Part shown: one piece after another, positions 9,000-19,839 of the stretch
Position numbering within the stretch: position 1 is the stretch's first letter
Layout of the letters: every line of letters starts with the position of its first letter
NCBI GenBank assembly: GCA_015680685.1
Contig: MNCI01023311.1
Location: 229,190 to 258,513 of the forward strand
Length of the DNA: 29,324 nucleotides
From: Gnetum montanum
Lineage: Eukaryota > Streptophyta > Gnetopsida > Gnetales > Gnetaceae
Direction: 5' to 3'
The notes under the pieces: generated by a model
Database searches by the model: none
What the model saw: the letters and a program-made list of their open reading frames with translations, nothing else
Told to the model about the DNA's origin: nothing
Made by a program: the position numbers and the translations under genes

Positions 9000-9636
9000 T
9001 GCGGTTACAGCAAGCATGTTTGAAAAGAACCCGATCGCAGGTCGCGCCCATGTCTGTCTGCTAAATATCTCATTTTCCAAACAAAATAAACATGAACGCC
9101 GGACAGATGCTATATAATTTTTTTTTTTCATTATTAACATGTCCGATTGATTGGCAACTCTAAACGTGTTTGCCCAGAAAACTGGAGAGACGCGTCAATA
9201 AAGTCGCCCTCACAAACGCCGGAAACCGGATAACGCTGATGACTCTGCGCTGAGATGAATCATGCTTGGCTCGTTGAGCATTTGTAACTGACAAAGATGA
9301 CGGAGAAATGCAGTACTTTTTGGCGTGAATAGGTGGATATCTGAAATGTCAGGGTGATGACAAGGATTTGGGAGAAAGGAAAAAGTTTGGGCTTTCTTGT
9401 GGGTGAAGCAGGCATATTGACACACAGCTTGTAATTATTGATCAGATTGGATCGGGTCGGTTATAGTTTCATTCATGCTCAGCTCATGGCCTTTCTTGTC
9501 TCCTCCTTTGCTTCAGCTTGGTGTTTGTCGTGAGTGAATTCTGTTGTTGCTCCTCAATTGCAGCCCAGCAGCACCTAATCTTCGGCTTTCATCGGTGCTA
9601 CTACGTTTCAATTACAGATCCAGTGAGCGTGTTAGC
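9000..9636 (+). promoter_or_regulatory. Probable promoter and 5' untranslated region of the 144-residue gene
   Basis: This block is richer in CpG than the repeat DNA around it (for example CGATCGCAGGTCGCGCCC at about 9030 and several GCCGG motifs). A TATATAA at 9111-9117 followed by a T tract is a candidate TATA box. The transcription start and any UTR intron cannot be placed by eye. The minus-strand open frame at 9210-9425 shows no family features and is treated as chance. Confidence 0.45.
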
Positions 9637-12600
9637 ATGGTTTGGACAGGATTCGGAGATGATTTTTTCAAAGGTAGGGACGCGTATTTTTTTAAATTTT
9701 TTTCGTTTCGTTCGATTGATTTGTTTGCCCTGGTTTCTGCGTGATCTGTTTTATTTTTGTCCCTGTTTTCTTTCTTGATTTGCATTAGGTTTTGTTTCAT
9801 ATTGATGGAATTATTTTCAAATTAAGGTTCAGATTCCTCCGCATGTTCGCGTGCCTTTTGACTGCACTTATCGTAAGATAGGATTTCAGGGATTAGGATT
9901 TTGGGAATTAAGTTTTTGAAATATATCTTGGATTTACTGCGATGTTTTTTCTCGTGGTTTTCTTCCCGTCATATTGCCGGTTATAATTGTTTGAATAGAA
10001 GGTTAGCGAGACCTGGTACCTGATCGCAGGAATGTGCTCACAATTCAATTGCGTTTGCAAATGAAGGATTTTGATATTGTTTCGTGGGAAGCTTTTGGAA
10101 TTGTTACGCTTTTGTGGGCAGTGATTGCTATTGCTAAATGCTTTTTTGTTGTTGATTTTGATTTTGGGGAAGCCTGTCGTTATTACGATGGTTATCGCAA
10201 TTTTTGTTTTCCAAGTTGCATTTGTGACCATGGATGCCTTACAAACAGAGACTTTGTGCAGTCTGCTCTTCCCAAACATTTATTATTATTTAATGAAAAG
10301 GTTCATAGGGGTTGGTCTGTGTTTTGGATAGGTTACATTCATGATCACCAGTATTTAGAGAAAATTTCTTAATCTGAAAACCGGAAAACTGGAAATTTTT
10401 ATTATGTCTAGGAAATCACAAAGGATTTGTTCAACAGTTACAAAGCGTCAACATATGTTTGAAGAAAATTGAGAACATCATTGATATAATGCCCCAAGCA
10501 GATAGAGTCAATTTGAAAGAAAATAATCAGCAAATTACAATTAATGTTATAATTCATTTGAATGTGAGCCAAAGATGGGCAAAAAAAAATAAAAATGTTC
10601 TTCATCTTCTATGCTTTGTTTGCAGAGTCTGTAAATACGCTGTACTCTTAGTAAATTGATCCAATGACCGGTCTCAATGAGAGCTCATTCTTGCTCTAGC
10701 AATTTGATTTCTTAAATGAATAGGAATAGCTGAAAATAGATACCATTAAGTACTCCATAACAAACCTCCACTAATAGAATGTAAATAAAAATGCTTTTTC
10801 CTTGATGTGTTCAACCAAACTTTAGCCAGGACTTTTTCTTTTATAGTCTTCTAAAAGAGCCTTATGTTTAAAGGAAGATCCTCTATTACAATATTCTATG
10901 ACTAACGTCATTATTTTCCTTGATGCAACCATCCATTTTTTGTGTAGCGTTTATTATCTCATTAGCATAATTGATTTCCTCCATGTGACTTAACTTCTGA
11001 GTATAAGCAAGAAATTGACAAAGGGATTCAACTTCAAGAGGAAACAAATCTACTTTTAAAAGTAAGATATCATAAGAAGTTTACATTTTCACTTGAAATT
11101 TATATACAAGAAACTATTTTTGAACATGCTCTAATTTTTTCCAATTATGTATGGAAAGAGAATGTTCCCATGCAACACACCCATATAAGTTTCCTTTACA
11201 TGGTAGACAAGATTGCGAAGAAGTTTCCTTTTGATCTCTCATGCCAAAATTTGTTTCTTGCTGCAATTATTTCTTAGAGAAAATAGAGCTCGCATGCCAC
11301 TTGCAACCATTTGAGCAATAAGGGTATTCTAACTATAATTATTGGCAAATTCAACTCCCAAATATTTATAAGATTCACATATATCAAGTCTTTTTTCTCC
11401 AAGAAAAAATTGTAATTTTTATTTCTAGTACCACAAACTAGAATTTTAGTCTTATCAATATTAACTTTTATATCAGAATGGGTATAGTAGTCATGGAGAA
11501 TTTGAAGTATATAATTTAATCTTGTAGCTGATTTTGTAATCAAGGCCACATCATCTGCAAATAGAAGCATGTTCAAAAATAATCTATTCATTGATATATC
11601 ATGATTATAGATATTTTGCATCCATTCATCCAATTCATCTATAAATATGCCAAAAAGGCTAGGGGACAAGGGACATCCTTGTTTAACTCCAATTGGGTTA
11701 TTGATAATTGTTTCTTCTCCAGTAAGATTATTTTCAATAAGAATGTTAAACATCTCATGGATTCTTTTAGCAACAAAAAGAAGATCTTGTGAAATGTTAA
11801 TGTTATCCAATCTTTTTCAAAGTTTATCTTAAGCAACAGAATCATAAGCCTTAGAAAAATCAACAAAATAGATAAAAGTTTTATGATTGGGCCTTTTTGC
11901 TTTCTCTGCACAGTAACACAAAGTTATTAGATGGTCTATAGTAGAATGATTTTTTCTAGAGCCTGCTTATGACCAAGCACAAAGACCATGCATTTTTGCC
12001 CATGAACTAATTTTATTCTCCAAAATAGTATCCAAAAGGTTAGTGAAAATTGAATTAATTGCAATCAATAGGTAATTATTAAAATATGTTGTATCTCCCT
12101 TTTTGAAAAGAAAGATTGCTTAACTAGAACACTGAGAGAGATCTAAACCATGCCAAAGCCCTTTATTAAGAAGGTTGCAAGTTACTTGACACCAATGGAC
12201 CCCCCGATTTAGGAAGCTCTGCATATAATCCGTTAACATCAGCACTTTCCCAGAAGATAACCTTTGAATTTCTGCAAAAATGTCATAAAAGGATAACTCA
12301 AGAACACTAGAGTTATCTTGCATAGTAGAGCCTCTTGATTAAAAAGGTCATTGAAGAAAGTCTAAATAGTACAGAAGGAAAAACCCCAACCATGTTGTTG
12401 TCTATCTCAGAAGAAATTCCAAAAGCTTTTCGGATTTGCTTGAAGCAAACTAATCATTCTTGCTTGCTCTTAATGAACTTCCTTTTTTAAAAATGAATAT
12501 GCTTTCTATTATTCTTCAACATTGAAACATCAAAATGTGAAGTTAAAACATATTTATGAGTTGTCAAATAGTCTACATCAAACCAAGGTTTTCTACAAGC

Positions 12601-14872
12601 AGCATTTTCTTAATGTACACCTAAGTAGTCGTAGATAAAAGAACATTAGTCAAATCTAGTTCATTGTCATTGTTGACCAATATATTAGCCACTCTTGTTT
12701 GAAAATCCTAATGAATGTCTTCTATGAGATGATGAGTTCTGCATTTCTTGTACTGAATATGATGAATTGAAGTAATGATAGTGAATTTCGAGTAATGATG
12801 AGGAGATTTTGGGAGCTTTTCTCCCACTTGAAAGGTTTTCACTGTGTCTATATTATCATGAGTAGACAAGAAAAGATTAATGCAAGAGTTACCTTGGTGC
12901 TTAGTAAAGGTGAAATGAGAGGAGGAAGGAAATTTGTTGATGCCATTAAGGCTTAAAAACCAAAGGAATGATTCCATTCTAAAAAATGAATACCCATTTA
13001 ATTTGTACTATGATCAGCAGATAATCTTTTGTGCATTAAATAGAGCTATTCACTGAACTTTAATTGAGGATTCCAAACAAGCCTTTGAATTTGGCTTTGT
13101 CCAACACGAGCATTAAAACCCTCACAAAGAAAAACTTACCAAGTCTAAAAGAATTTTGCAATATCTTGACATAAGTACTGAGAAGGATGCTCTTGTGAAA
13201 GATTAGCAGAATTGTAAATAGAAGAATCCCTTGGAGCAAAATAACAAAAAGCAATATAAAGAACCTCTAAAATGCCTTGAACTTTAACCCGCAAATATTG
13301 GTTATTATCATCAAGTTTGTGCACCTTAATGGAATGATCTCTGAACTTTTTAATTAAACAAGAAATACCACTAGAAAGTTTACACCTCACCTTGGAATGC
13401 TTATTTCTAATAGAAATGATATGAAAGCCTAGAATAAATACAATTGGAAAATCTTTCTCTTCCCAAGTTGCAGCAAAAATAAACAGATCAAAATCACTGA
13501 AGAAATGACTAGAATCTAAAGCAGAAATTTTATTAGCCAATGAGTCTTCAATATTAAGAAGACCACATGTAACAGAAGAAAACCCCGATTTTAGGGAATT
13601 TGCCCTCTCCTTGATGACTCCAACATATTTATAGTTCAAGTAAGCAATTTCAACTTCAGCCTGAGCTTGTTTAACTTTATGCTATTCTTCCTGCTTTTTT
13701 GCATACTCTTTTTTGCTCAGGTCTTCATTAATCCAAATCTTCTGTTCTTTCAAGATACTTCGGTTGTTCCAGACCTTATCGCTTCCATGCTAATCAGCAA
13801 ACTTAACAAGAATTTGCCAAGGTTTATTCCCCTTAGGACCAAGTCTATTTGCGTTAATCAGTTTGTTGATAAATGATAAATAGTATATCATTATTTATTT
13901 ATTTTTTGGGTGAATAAGAGTTTTGGGAAAACCAATTGGAAATTGTTATGAGTTCAAGTTGCATTCCTTGTTACCAACGCAAAAAGATACTTTGCCTGGT
14001 TTGCAATGGAGAACTGTTTTTGCTTCTTTTTTTCCCTTTGGTTTTATATTAGCGGTTGAGGTAAGTTTGAACTGGACTGGGAATCTTACATTAGCTTTTT
14101 GCGATGCAAACATGTTTTAAGCTCAAAGGCAAATAGATGCTTTCCTTGGATAGCTACTATTGATAAATGACTAAATGTTTATTTGGCTTTCATTATCATC
14201 ATTTTTATGCCATTGATTGGGGTACCTCCAACATATTTCAGCTTTCAGGGCAGAGAATCTTTGCTTTACATAGTCTACAAGTAAAATATGTTTATGGATG
14301 ATTATTATATTGATTCCTTTTAATCTATTGTTTTGGGTTGATCTTGGCTAACCTGTTAAAGTAGTCTGCATGCCATAACCATATGCATGTTTATTCATCA
14401 TTGATTTATTAGAATAGTGGTGGACATGGTTGCCTGATAGTGTGAATTTTGCTTCTCTGTTTATTGGAAAATAGATACTACGCAGAATTTGTTGACAAAG
14501 CTTTTCCCGTCTTTTGCAATGATGGTTGGGAGAAATGAATCACAGTCAGACAAGACATTAGGGCAGCTTTGTGCATTGATGATGCAAACGCTAGAGTGCT
14601 CATTAACGTCTACACCTCTGAAACGAAGAAAGATGACTGCAGCAGGCCTGGCTTCATTGCTACTTGGAATAGCATCAACACTCATATTCATAGGCTCTAC
14701 TGCATTCATGATTGGCATGATGATGATGCCCCTGGTGGCAATGGTGGCCACTGCCTTATGCTTTGTTGGGATGGTGACCAACTTGTTTCATCCAGGAATG
14801 TGGCCCTGGTGCAGAAGCCACCAGCTTCATCATAGGACAGACGATGATTTCATGATACAGCAGCCATCATAG
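9637..14872 (+). CDS. Two-exon gene for a small predicted membrane protein (144 residues)
   Basis: Exon 1 is 9637-9673 (MVWTGFGDDFFK, then the first base of a split codon) and exon 2 is 14475-14872. The donor is AAAG|gtaggg at 9673/9674 and the acceptor is gaaaatag|ATACT at 14474/14475. Joining them forms a GAT codon and keeps the frame to the TAG at 14872. The start has a good context (A at -3, G at +4). The protein has a soluble N-terminal part, a basic KRRK at residues 62-65, two closely spaced hydrophobic stretches (about 66-91 and 92-117), and a short His/Asp-rich tail. I do not recognise the family. Exon 2 is unusually clean for this window, with no internal stops and non-repeat base composition. 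Other exons in the intron, or a different first exon, remain possible. Confidence 0.55.
9674..10659 (+). other. Intron, upstream part
   Basis: T-rich sequence starting at the GTAGGG donor. Plus-strand open frames at 9518-9778 and 10034-10372 and a minus-strand one at 9908-10279 lack domain-like features and probably arise by chance. The right edge is the approximate 3' end of the antisense LINE. Confidence 0.4.
11274..12330 (-). pseudogene. LINE-A reverse transcriptase remnant
   Basis: The non-LTR RT blocks appear in order on the minus strand: EIQRLSSGK (about 12260), LFKKGDTTYFNNY (about 12090), DHLITLCYCAEKAK, VDFSKAYDS (about 11850), GVKQGCPLSPSLFGIF (about 11680) and LLFADDVALI (about 11555). 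The catalytic Asp of VDFSKAYD and both Asp of FADD are intact, although stops and frameshifts upstream prevent a full product. Only 11274-11810 remains open for a long stretch. The clade is not L1; an RTE-like or other plant clade is possible but unresolved. Confidence 0.9.
12700..13640 (-). pseudogene. LINE-A apurinic-type endonuclease remnant
   Basis: The open part (13145-13639) carries FDLFIFAATWEEKDFP and CYFAPRDSSIY, matching the endonuclease/exonuclease/phosphatase fold of APE-type LINEs. One frameshift later comes GFNARVGQ (about 13105), where the family has GDFNARVG, so a catalytic Asp is replaced by Gly. Next is a final block at 12708-12977 with THDNIDTVKTFQVGEKLPKS, which corresponds to the C-terminal SDH region with Asp altered. 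The enzyme would nick target DNA to prime reverse transcription. It is inactive here. Confidence 0.8.
13660..13870 (-). pseudogene. LINE-A N-terminal RNA-binding-like segment
   Basis: The minus strand reads INANRLGPKGNKPWQILVKF, a stop, then KVWNNRSILKEQKIWINEDL. This resembles the module seen before the endonuclease in many LINEs (a Arg-Leu-Gly start, PRPI-V-F strand, and IWINEDLPK end). It runs in the same frame into the endonuclease segment at 13639, with TAG stops near 13793 and 13693. It suggests the ancestral element had this module fused to, or just upstream of, the endonuclease. The left edge of LINE-A lies near or beyond 13880. Confidence 0.6.
13881..14474 (+). other. Intron, downstream part with splice acceptor
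   Basis: T-rich sequence without domain-bearing open frames. It ends in a pyrimidine-rich stretch (TTTTGCTTCTCTGTTTATTG) and the acceptor AG at 14473-14474. An alternative acceptor at CGCAG (14485) would put exon 2 out of frame with exon 1, which favours the first. Confidence 0.45.
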
Positions 14873-16210
14873 ATATGATACCTAATTATATTTTGAAAAG
14901 TAAGGGCTCTCTACTTCCTCCCCGTGAATATTATTGGTTCATACGCAATTTACTGGCCAATACGTCAGTTGATCTTAATCATTAAGGATACAATTTATTC
15001 CTTTATGAGTTGTGGCGCGCAATATGCATCATGTGCCGGAAATTTCCCCGGCACTGGTACTATAAAACAGGATTGGCCAGAATATTAAGCACCTTTATGT
15101 TTGTTTGTTTTTTTCCTGGTACTCCAATGAACTCAATTTGGCTTTTAAGGCCTGTACATATTTCAGTGTTTCAGACTCAACTTAACTTAATTTGTTTATG
15201 TTACAGAAGTCTTGTTCTCCAAGTCTCAGAGTAACATTTGATGCTTTACTGTTATCTATAGAAACGTGACTCTGTTAAAAGTATATATTGAAATGTATTC
15301 AAGAGGGATGTGCATTAGCCAGTTACAACTGGGACCCATCAGGATTTTCTAATTGACATTCTGTACTTTTGCAATTATACTATTTGGGATTTTAGTGCTT
15401 TACGTTTGCTGAAAAGTGTTTGCAGTTATTTTTTTATTTATTCCCGTAAGAAATTATTATCAGAAAGCTGTACAGAGGAACATTACCTTTCATCATTCAG
15501 ATGGATGGAGGGAAGCCGTGATTGATCATTCTGTAGTTTGTGATACGTTAACTGAGAAAATACAAGCATTTTCTAGCCAATAAATCTTGAATTTTGTTGA
15601 CATAACAAAAATCTCTGAGAGGAAATTGGGTAGGAACGTTTCCCTTGTAACATTGGTGGCATCGAAAATTATCCAGTATACATAGAAAGGTGATTGTAAA
15701 CTTTAACTTGAGTTTCCTCTCAAGATAGGTTGGCTTTGAAGCAGATTCCACCAAAGGTGTATTTCTTGGCGTCAATCTGCAATAGTTCCTAATGAAATGA
15801 ATCCCATGCCTTGCCTCTGCCCTTGGAAACCCGGCCATGCCTATAGAATCAAATCTGCCTACTACTACTTTGGAAATGCGAGCATGCTACTAGGACCTAT
15901 AAGAAATCGAATCTACCCAAAATGTTTTTCAATTTTACTCATCTGAACAATTGATTTTGCCGTTGCTTTTTTTTTTTAATATCAATTTTGCACTTTTAAA
16001 TGTAAATTTTGTTTTCTTTAGTATCAGTTTTGATTTGTAGATAAACCTACTTTGCTTTATTTCAACAAAACTATTTCATACCCAAGTTATATTTCGATCG
16101 AGTTCTCCTTGCACGAAATAACAAAGAATGGACGGTTGGTACAGCTCAGCATACAGTGAGAGAGGGAACGACACTGAAAATCAAGAAAGAGAATTTACTG
16201 CTCCATGAGA
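14873..16210. other. 3' flank of the gene, no further gene seen
   Basis: It probably begins with the 3' untranslated region. No clear AATAAA was found soon after the stop. Open frames at 15010-15234 (plus) and 15548-15838 (minus) show no domain features. No transposon motif was recognised. Confidence 0.4.
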
Positions 16211-16370
16211 TTGGGTAAAAAGCATAGGAAAAGATTTCGACGTGAAGGTTTTCAATTTAGTCCAGCTTTTGAGACACAAGATGAGAATATTGGGGTAAAA
16301 GACATAGGAAAAGATTTTGAAGCTGAGGATCTTAATTTAGCCTAGATTTTGAGACAGAAGACGAGAATCT
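16211..16370. repeat. Diverged tandem duplication, about 79-81 bp
   Basis: Copy 1 (16211-16289) and copy 2 (16290-16370) both run from TTGGG(G)TAAAA through CATAGGAAAAGATTT to a GAGACA-AAGA-GAGAAT end. Scattered substitutions and a one-base gap separate them. No coding meaning is seen. Confidence 0.8.
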
Positions 16371-16646
16371 AGTTCCTTGCATAAAAAGGTCGGAAATATT
16401 TCATGAATTTTTTTATTATCGACTAGGAAGGAGTAGAAAAGAAAAACAACAAAAGCTACACCAGTGATTAGAGAAGACATTGTATTTGGACTTGGTATAG
16501 GTGCAATCCGGACTTAATGCAGGCTTCAATTCCTCTGTTGCTGCTGATCCTGACATTACTGTCGCTGTTACGCACCCATACAAGTGCCACAATTCTAAAA
16601 CGCTAATCACCGTGTCACCGGGAATGCATTCATGATAACATGAATA

Positions 16647-16696
16647 AATTCCTTTCTTTGTTTAACAAAGTAATTCCTTTCTTTGTTTAACAAAGT
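16647..16696. repeat. Exact 25-bp tandem duplication containing a palindrome
   Basis: Units 16647-16671 and 16672-16696 are identical. Each contains CTTTGTTTAACAAAG, a 7-bp inverted repeat with a one-base centre. The second unit directly abuts the SINE-like head at 16697. Confidence 0.9.
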
Positions 16697-16830
16697 TCAT
16701 AGCCTAATGGTGAAGTGGTAAGACTATTGATTTGGTAGCTCTAAGTTATTGGTTTGATTCTTGTGAGCAATATTGAGTTAAAATAAGTTTCAAGTTTCAA
16801 CACCACTTTCCTCCTTTTCCTTTGATGGAT
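16697..16830 (+). mobile_element. SINE-like tRNA-derived element
   Basis: TGGTGAAGTGG (from 16706) fits the RNA polymerase III A box TRGYNNARNGG at every position. About 35 bp further, GGTTTGATTCT fits the B box with one difference. The segment between resembles the head of plant SINEs (AGCCTAATGG...GGTAGCTCTAAG). The 3' limit and a target-site duplication could not be established. Confidence 0.5.
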
Positions 16831-18719
16831 TAAATTCTTCTTAAGTGAAACAAAATTAAGAGGAGAAATTCCAAATTTTAGTCATCAAAGGAATAATTAC
16901 AAAGTCATCATTTCCCATAGTAATTTTACTAAAATGTAAATATTTTTGTTTTACGTTAATCCAATTTTGCTCGTAAATATGAATTTTGCTTATATGACTT
17001 ATATTTGCTAAATGTTTTACTTAATTTAGCAGTGGTAGTCAAAACAACAACCAATCTCAATATTTTACAAGTCAAATTTGCTTTTTTGTTATGAGCAATT
17101 TTGGTTATAGTTAAAGAGACATCCATTTGGGAAAAAAGTGGTGGATAAGGGCTTTCAAATTACATTATGAAATTGTGTCCAAACAACATAAAATTTGTGC
17201 AAGAGCATTACAAAAATGGTGTATTAGATTATGGTATCTTATAGATGACTCATACATTGTATGAGCCTTCCTTTGCAACTAGTGACGGCTTACCCTATCA
17301 TAGTAAGCCTTTCTTTACTTTGGCCATAGCTTTTTTTCAATAGGTAAATTTGTTTCAATTTCAACCAAAATTAATCACACCAAAAACAAATTTGAAATGT
17401 AAAATGCTAAAATTAATTGCCATTTAAAGGGTTGTTGAAACCCCCAGTTATAACTAGATAACTACTATATGTGCTCTAGGATATTTAGCCAACAAGTAAA
17501 AATCATCTTGCAATTCATAAAATGGCATAGGAGCAAAAACTCTACTTGAAATTCCTATTGAATTTAGTGGCATTTTATGTTATGCCAATGAAATGGTTGA
17601 GAGTGCAACCATAGAGGGGATGAAGTAAAGAATGAAATTTTCTAACAAAGAAAATTTAATCCTTAACTCGAAAGCATTATAATTGCCACCAACATAACCA
17701 AAGTTGATCAAACTTTTCAAATAATTTATATAAATCCCTTGCTCAATAGATTTTAGAAAAGTATGTGTTTATTCAAATTCTAGCTTATTTACCTCTATCT
17801 TTAAGCTTTTTAAATCATTTAAATCTAGTTTGGAAAGATCAAGGTTTGGAAGCTCTTCATGTACGTTATCTTTCAAATTCAGTTATATAGGTAGAATTTG
17901 TTGATTCGATAATGGTTTCTAACATCTTAGATATTGTTGTATTTAGTCATTGTCATGCTTTATTGATTATTCAAAAGTGGACTTCTATATTTGATCCAAC
18001 ATCCCTTGAATATCAAAGAGTTTCTTGTTTTGGTTGAATTGTTAAAACCACCATTGATTTTTGGAAAAAGTTGAAAAGCATAGTCTTTTAAATTGGACCT
18101 ATCAAACAATTTCAAACCCTGGTTGCAATTAATGGTTTTGTCAGGACTCAATCTATAATTTAGTTGGATATTGACTTACTTAAGTAAGAAATTCTTTTGC
18201 AAGTGAAATTAATTATGTGCATGCAATTGATATTATAATCTTTCAAAGTCATGTAACTATCGTCAAGAGACTCATATGTTTAACTCATGTTCTTTAATAC
18301 TTCAAACAAAGGTAATGCAAACAAGTCAATAATAAGATATTGCAAATCATGATAAGGTTTATTACACTAAATTTTTAGCAGTTAACCTTTGCTCTTCTTT
18401 TAATGCTACTTAGTAAAATATATCTTTAAGGAAGGTTTTAATTAGATCAATTCTAAAGAATTCTTTAGTGGCTAAGGGGAAATAGATATATGTTCCTAAA
18501 CCTTATAGAAATCTATTATATATTCAAATGATTTCTAAATAAGTTTATAAAATAAAAAATGTGGAAGAAATCTATCTCTTAGCGAATACATGTTAAATCT
18601 TCATTATAGTCAATATTTTCAAAATATTTCATTTACTTATAATTCTTTTATAGCTCTTGCGTAGGATATGAAGATAACTTATGTGAAGATGCTACTTTTT
18701 AGGGCCTTCTCCGCTTCTA
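16831..18719. other. AT-rich sequence without a supportable gene
   Basis: No conserved domain was recognised on either strand. The minus-strand frame at 17960-18151 has no family features. Two small hairpins at 17249-17309 are the only local structure I noted. Confidence 0.4.
17249..17309. repeat. Two adjacent 7-bp-stem hairpins
   Basis: CTCATAC-ATT-GTATGAG occupies 17249-17265. GGCTTAC, a 9-base loop, and GTAAGCC occupy 17287-17309. Each is followed by a pyrimidine-rich tract on the plus strand. Function unknown; they may be chance or remnants of a small inverted-repeat element. Confidence 0.5.
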
Positions 18720-18724
18720 CCATA

Positions 18725-19450
18725 TGTTCATCTTCTCATGGAATATTTGAGGTCTTACTAATAGAGTTTGGATGAAACTTGTTGGTGATTTTCTTTACAC
18801 ATGATATTTATTTCTTGATTTTTTTTCTTCAAGAGATTAACATTTCCAATTCAAATATAGTCATAGGTAGTAACATCAATCTTTATAATTTTAGTATTAT
18901 TTACTAATCATAATACAAGTCAAGGTAGTGCAACTCTTATTATCAATCATTTTATATCTAATAAAATTATTTCTAAAGGAAAAAGCATTTATGTAGTCTA
19001 AGTAGTTCTCAAGATGTTGTAAGTCCTTTTGGTGTTTGTAACATTTATGCTCCTAATTTTGCAAATAGAATTCCTCTTTAGTAGTTTTTTCAAAGTTTCT
19101 TGAACATTCCTTAGCTTTTTGTGATCAATTTAATATGTTGGAAAACCCTTATGATAAAATTGGTGTAGCTTCTTCTTTTCTTGTTAATCATGAGCTCTTT
19201 GTTTAGCTTGATTTTAAGGGAAAATTTTGTTTATTTGATGATTGGTTTTTATGTTTGTCACAATGATTGGTTTACTTGGTATAACTTCTAAGAGGGTAAT
19301 AACCAAATATTTGAAAGATTTAATTGATTCTATTTCTTAAATTACTCTTCTTGGTTTTGTAATGAAAAAGTTAAAGTCTACAAAGATGCAATATTATTAG
19401 ACCAGTTTCCTATTTTGCTTAATTTGGAATTTGTTTTTAAGTATCTAGTT
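18725..19450 (+). pseudogene. LINE-B endonuclease remnant
   Basis: Fragments of the APE-type endonuclease are visible: FSWNI, FGVCNIYAPN, CDQFNMLENP where the family has GDFN, and ILLDQFPILLNLEF, corresponding to the SDHxP block with His altered to Gln. Several stops are explained by single substitutions (for example a stop after RIPL where Trp is usual). Confidence 0.75.
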
Positions 19451-19839
19451 AATATTATGAAATTTTTTGCATGAACGCATCTTTATTTCTTTCTCTATTT
19501 AGAAAAGATATTTTGAAATCTTTCTATAATGCTGAAATAAGATCCCTCGGTAATTCTTAGTGGCTTGATAGATGATTGCATGTCATCTATCATGTTAAAA
19601 ATTTTGCTTGCTAATTGGGTAAGCAATTTGCCAAGAGACAAATGAAGATTAAGAGAATAATTTGTGATGATATTTAATAGGCCAACATTGCTCTTCAAAG
19701 CAATCCCTTTAATACTAATTTTCAATAGCAACTTGCTTATGATTGCTTTGTTAAGTAGAAATGGGATATGCATAATGTAAAAAGTACTTCCCTTAAGAGG
19801 GAGAACCATGCAAGGAATTCTTTAAGTTCTTGAAAAGAA

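Larger units (their letters stand above)
10660..13880 (-). mobile_element. LINE-A: degenerate non-LTR retrotransposon in the intron, antisense to the gene
   Basis: On the minus strand the order is an RNA-binding-like segment (about 13660-13870), an endonuclease (about 12700-13640), reverse transcriptase (about 11380-12330), and a decaying C-terminal region to about 10660. This is the order of an APE-type LINE. Frameshifts and stops run throughout. It lies wholly between the proposed donor and acceptor of the 144-residue gene. I saw no poly(A) tail or target-site duplication, so the ends are approximate. It shares RT motifs with LINE-C and differs from the L1-type LINE-B. Confidence 0.88.

Noticed and set aside
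10034-10372. 112-codon plus-strand open frame in the intron
   Set aside because: Composition like the surrounding T-rich intron, Cys/Phe-rich, no motif, and it would need extra splice sites that I could not find convincingly.
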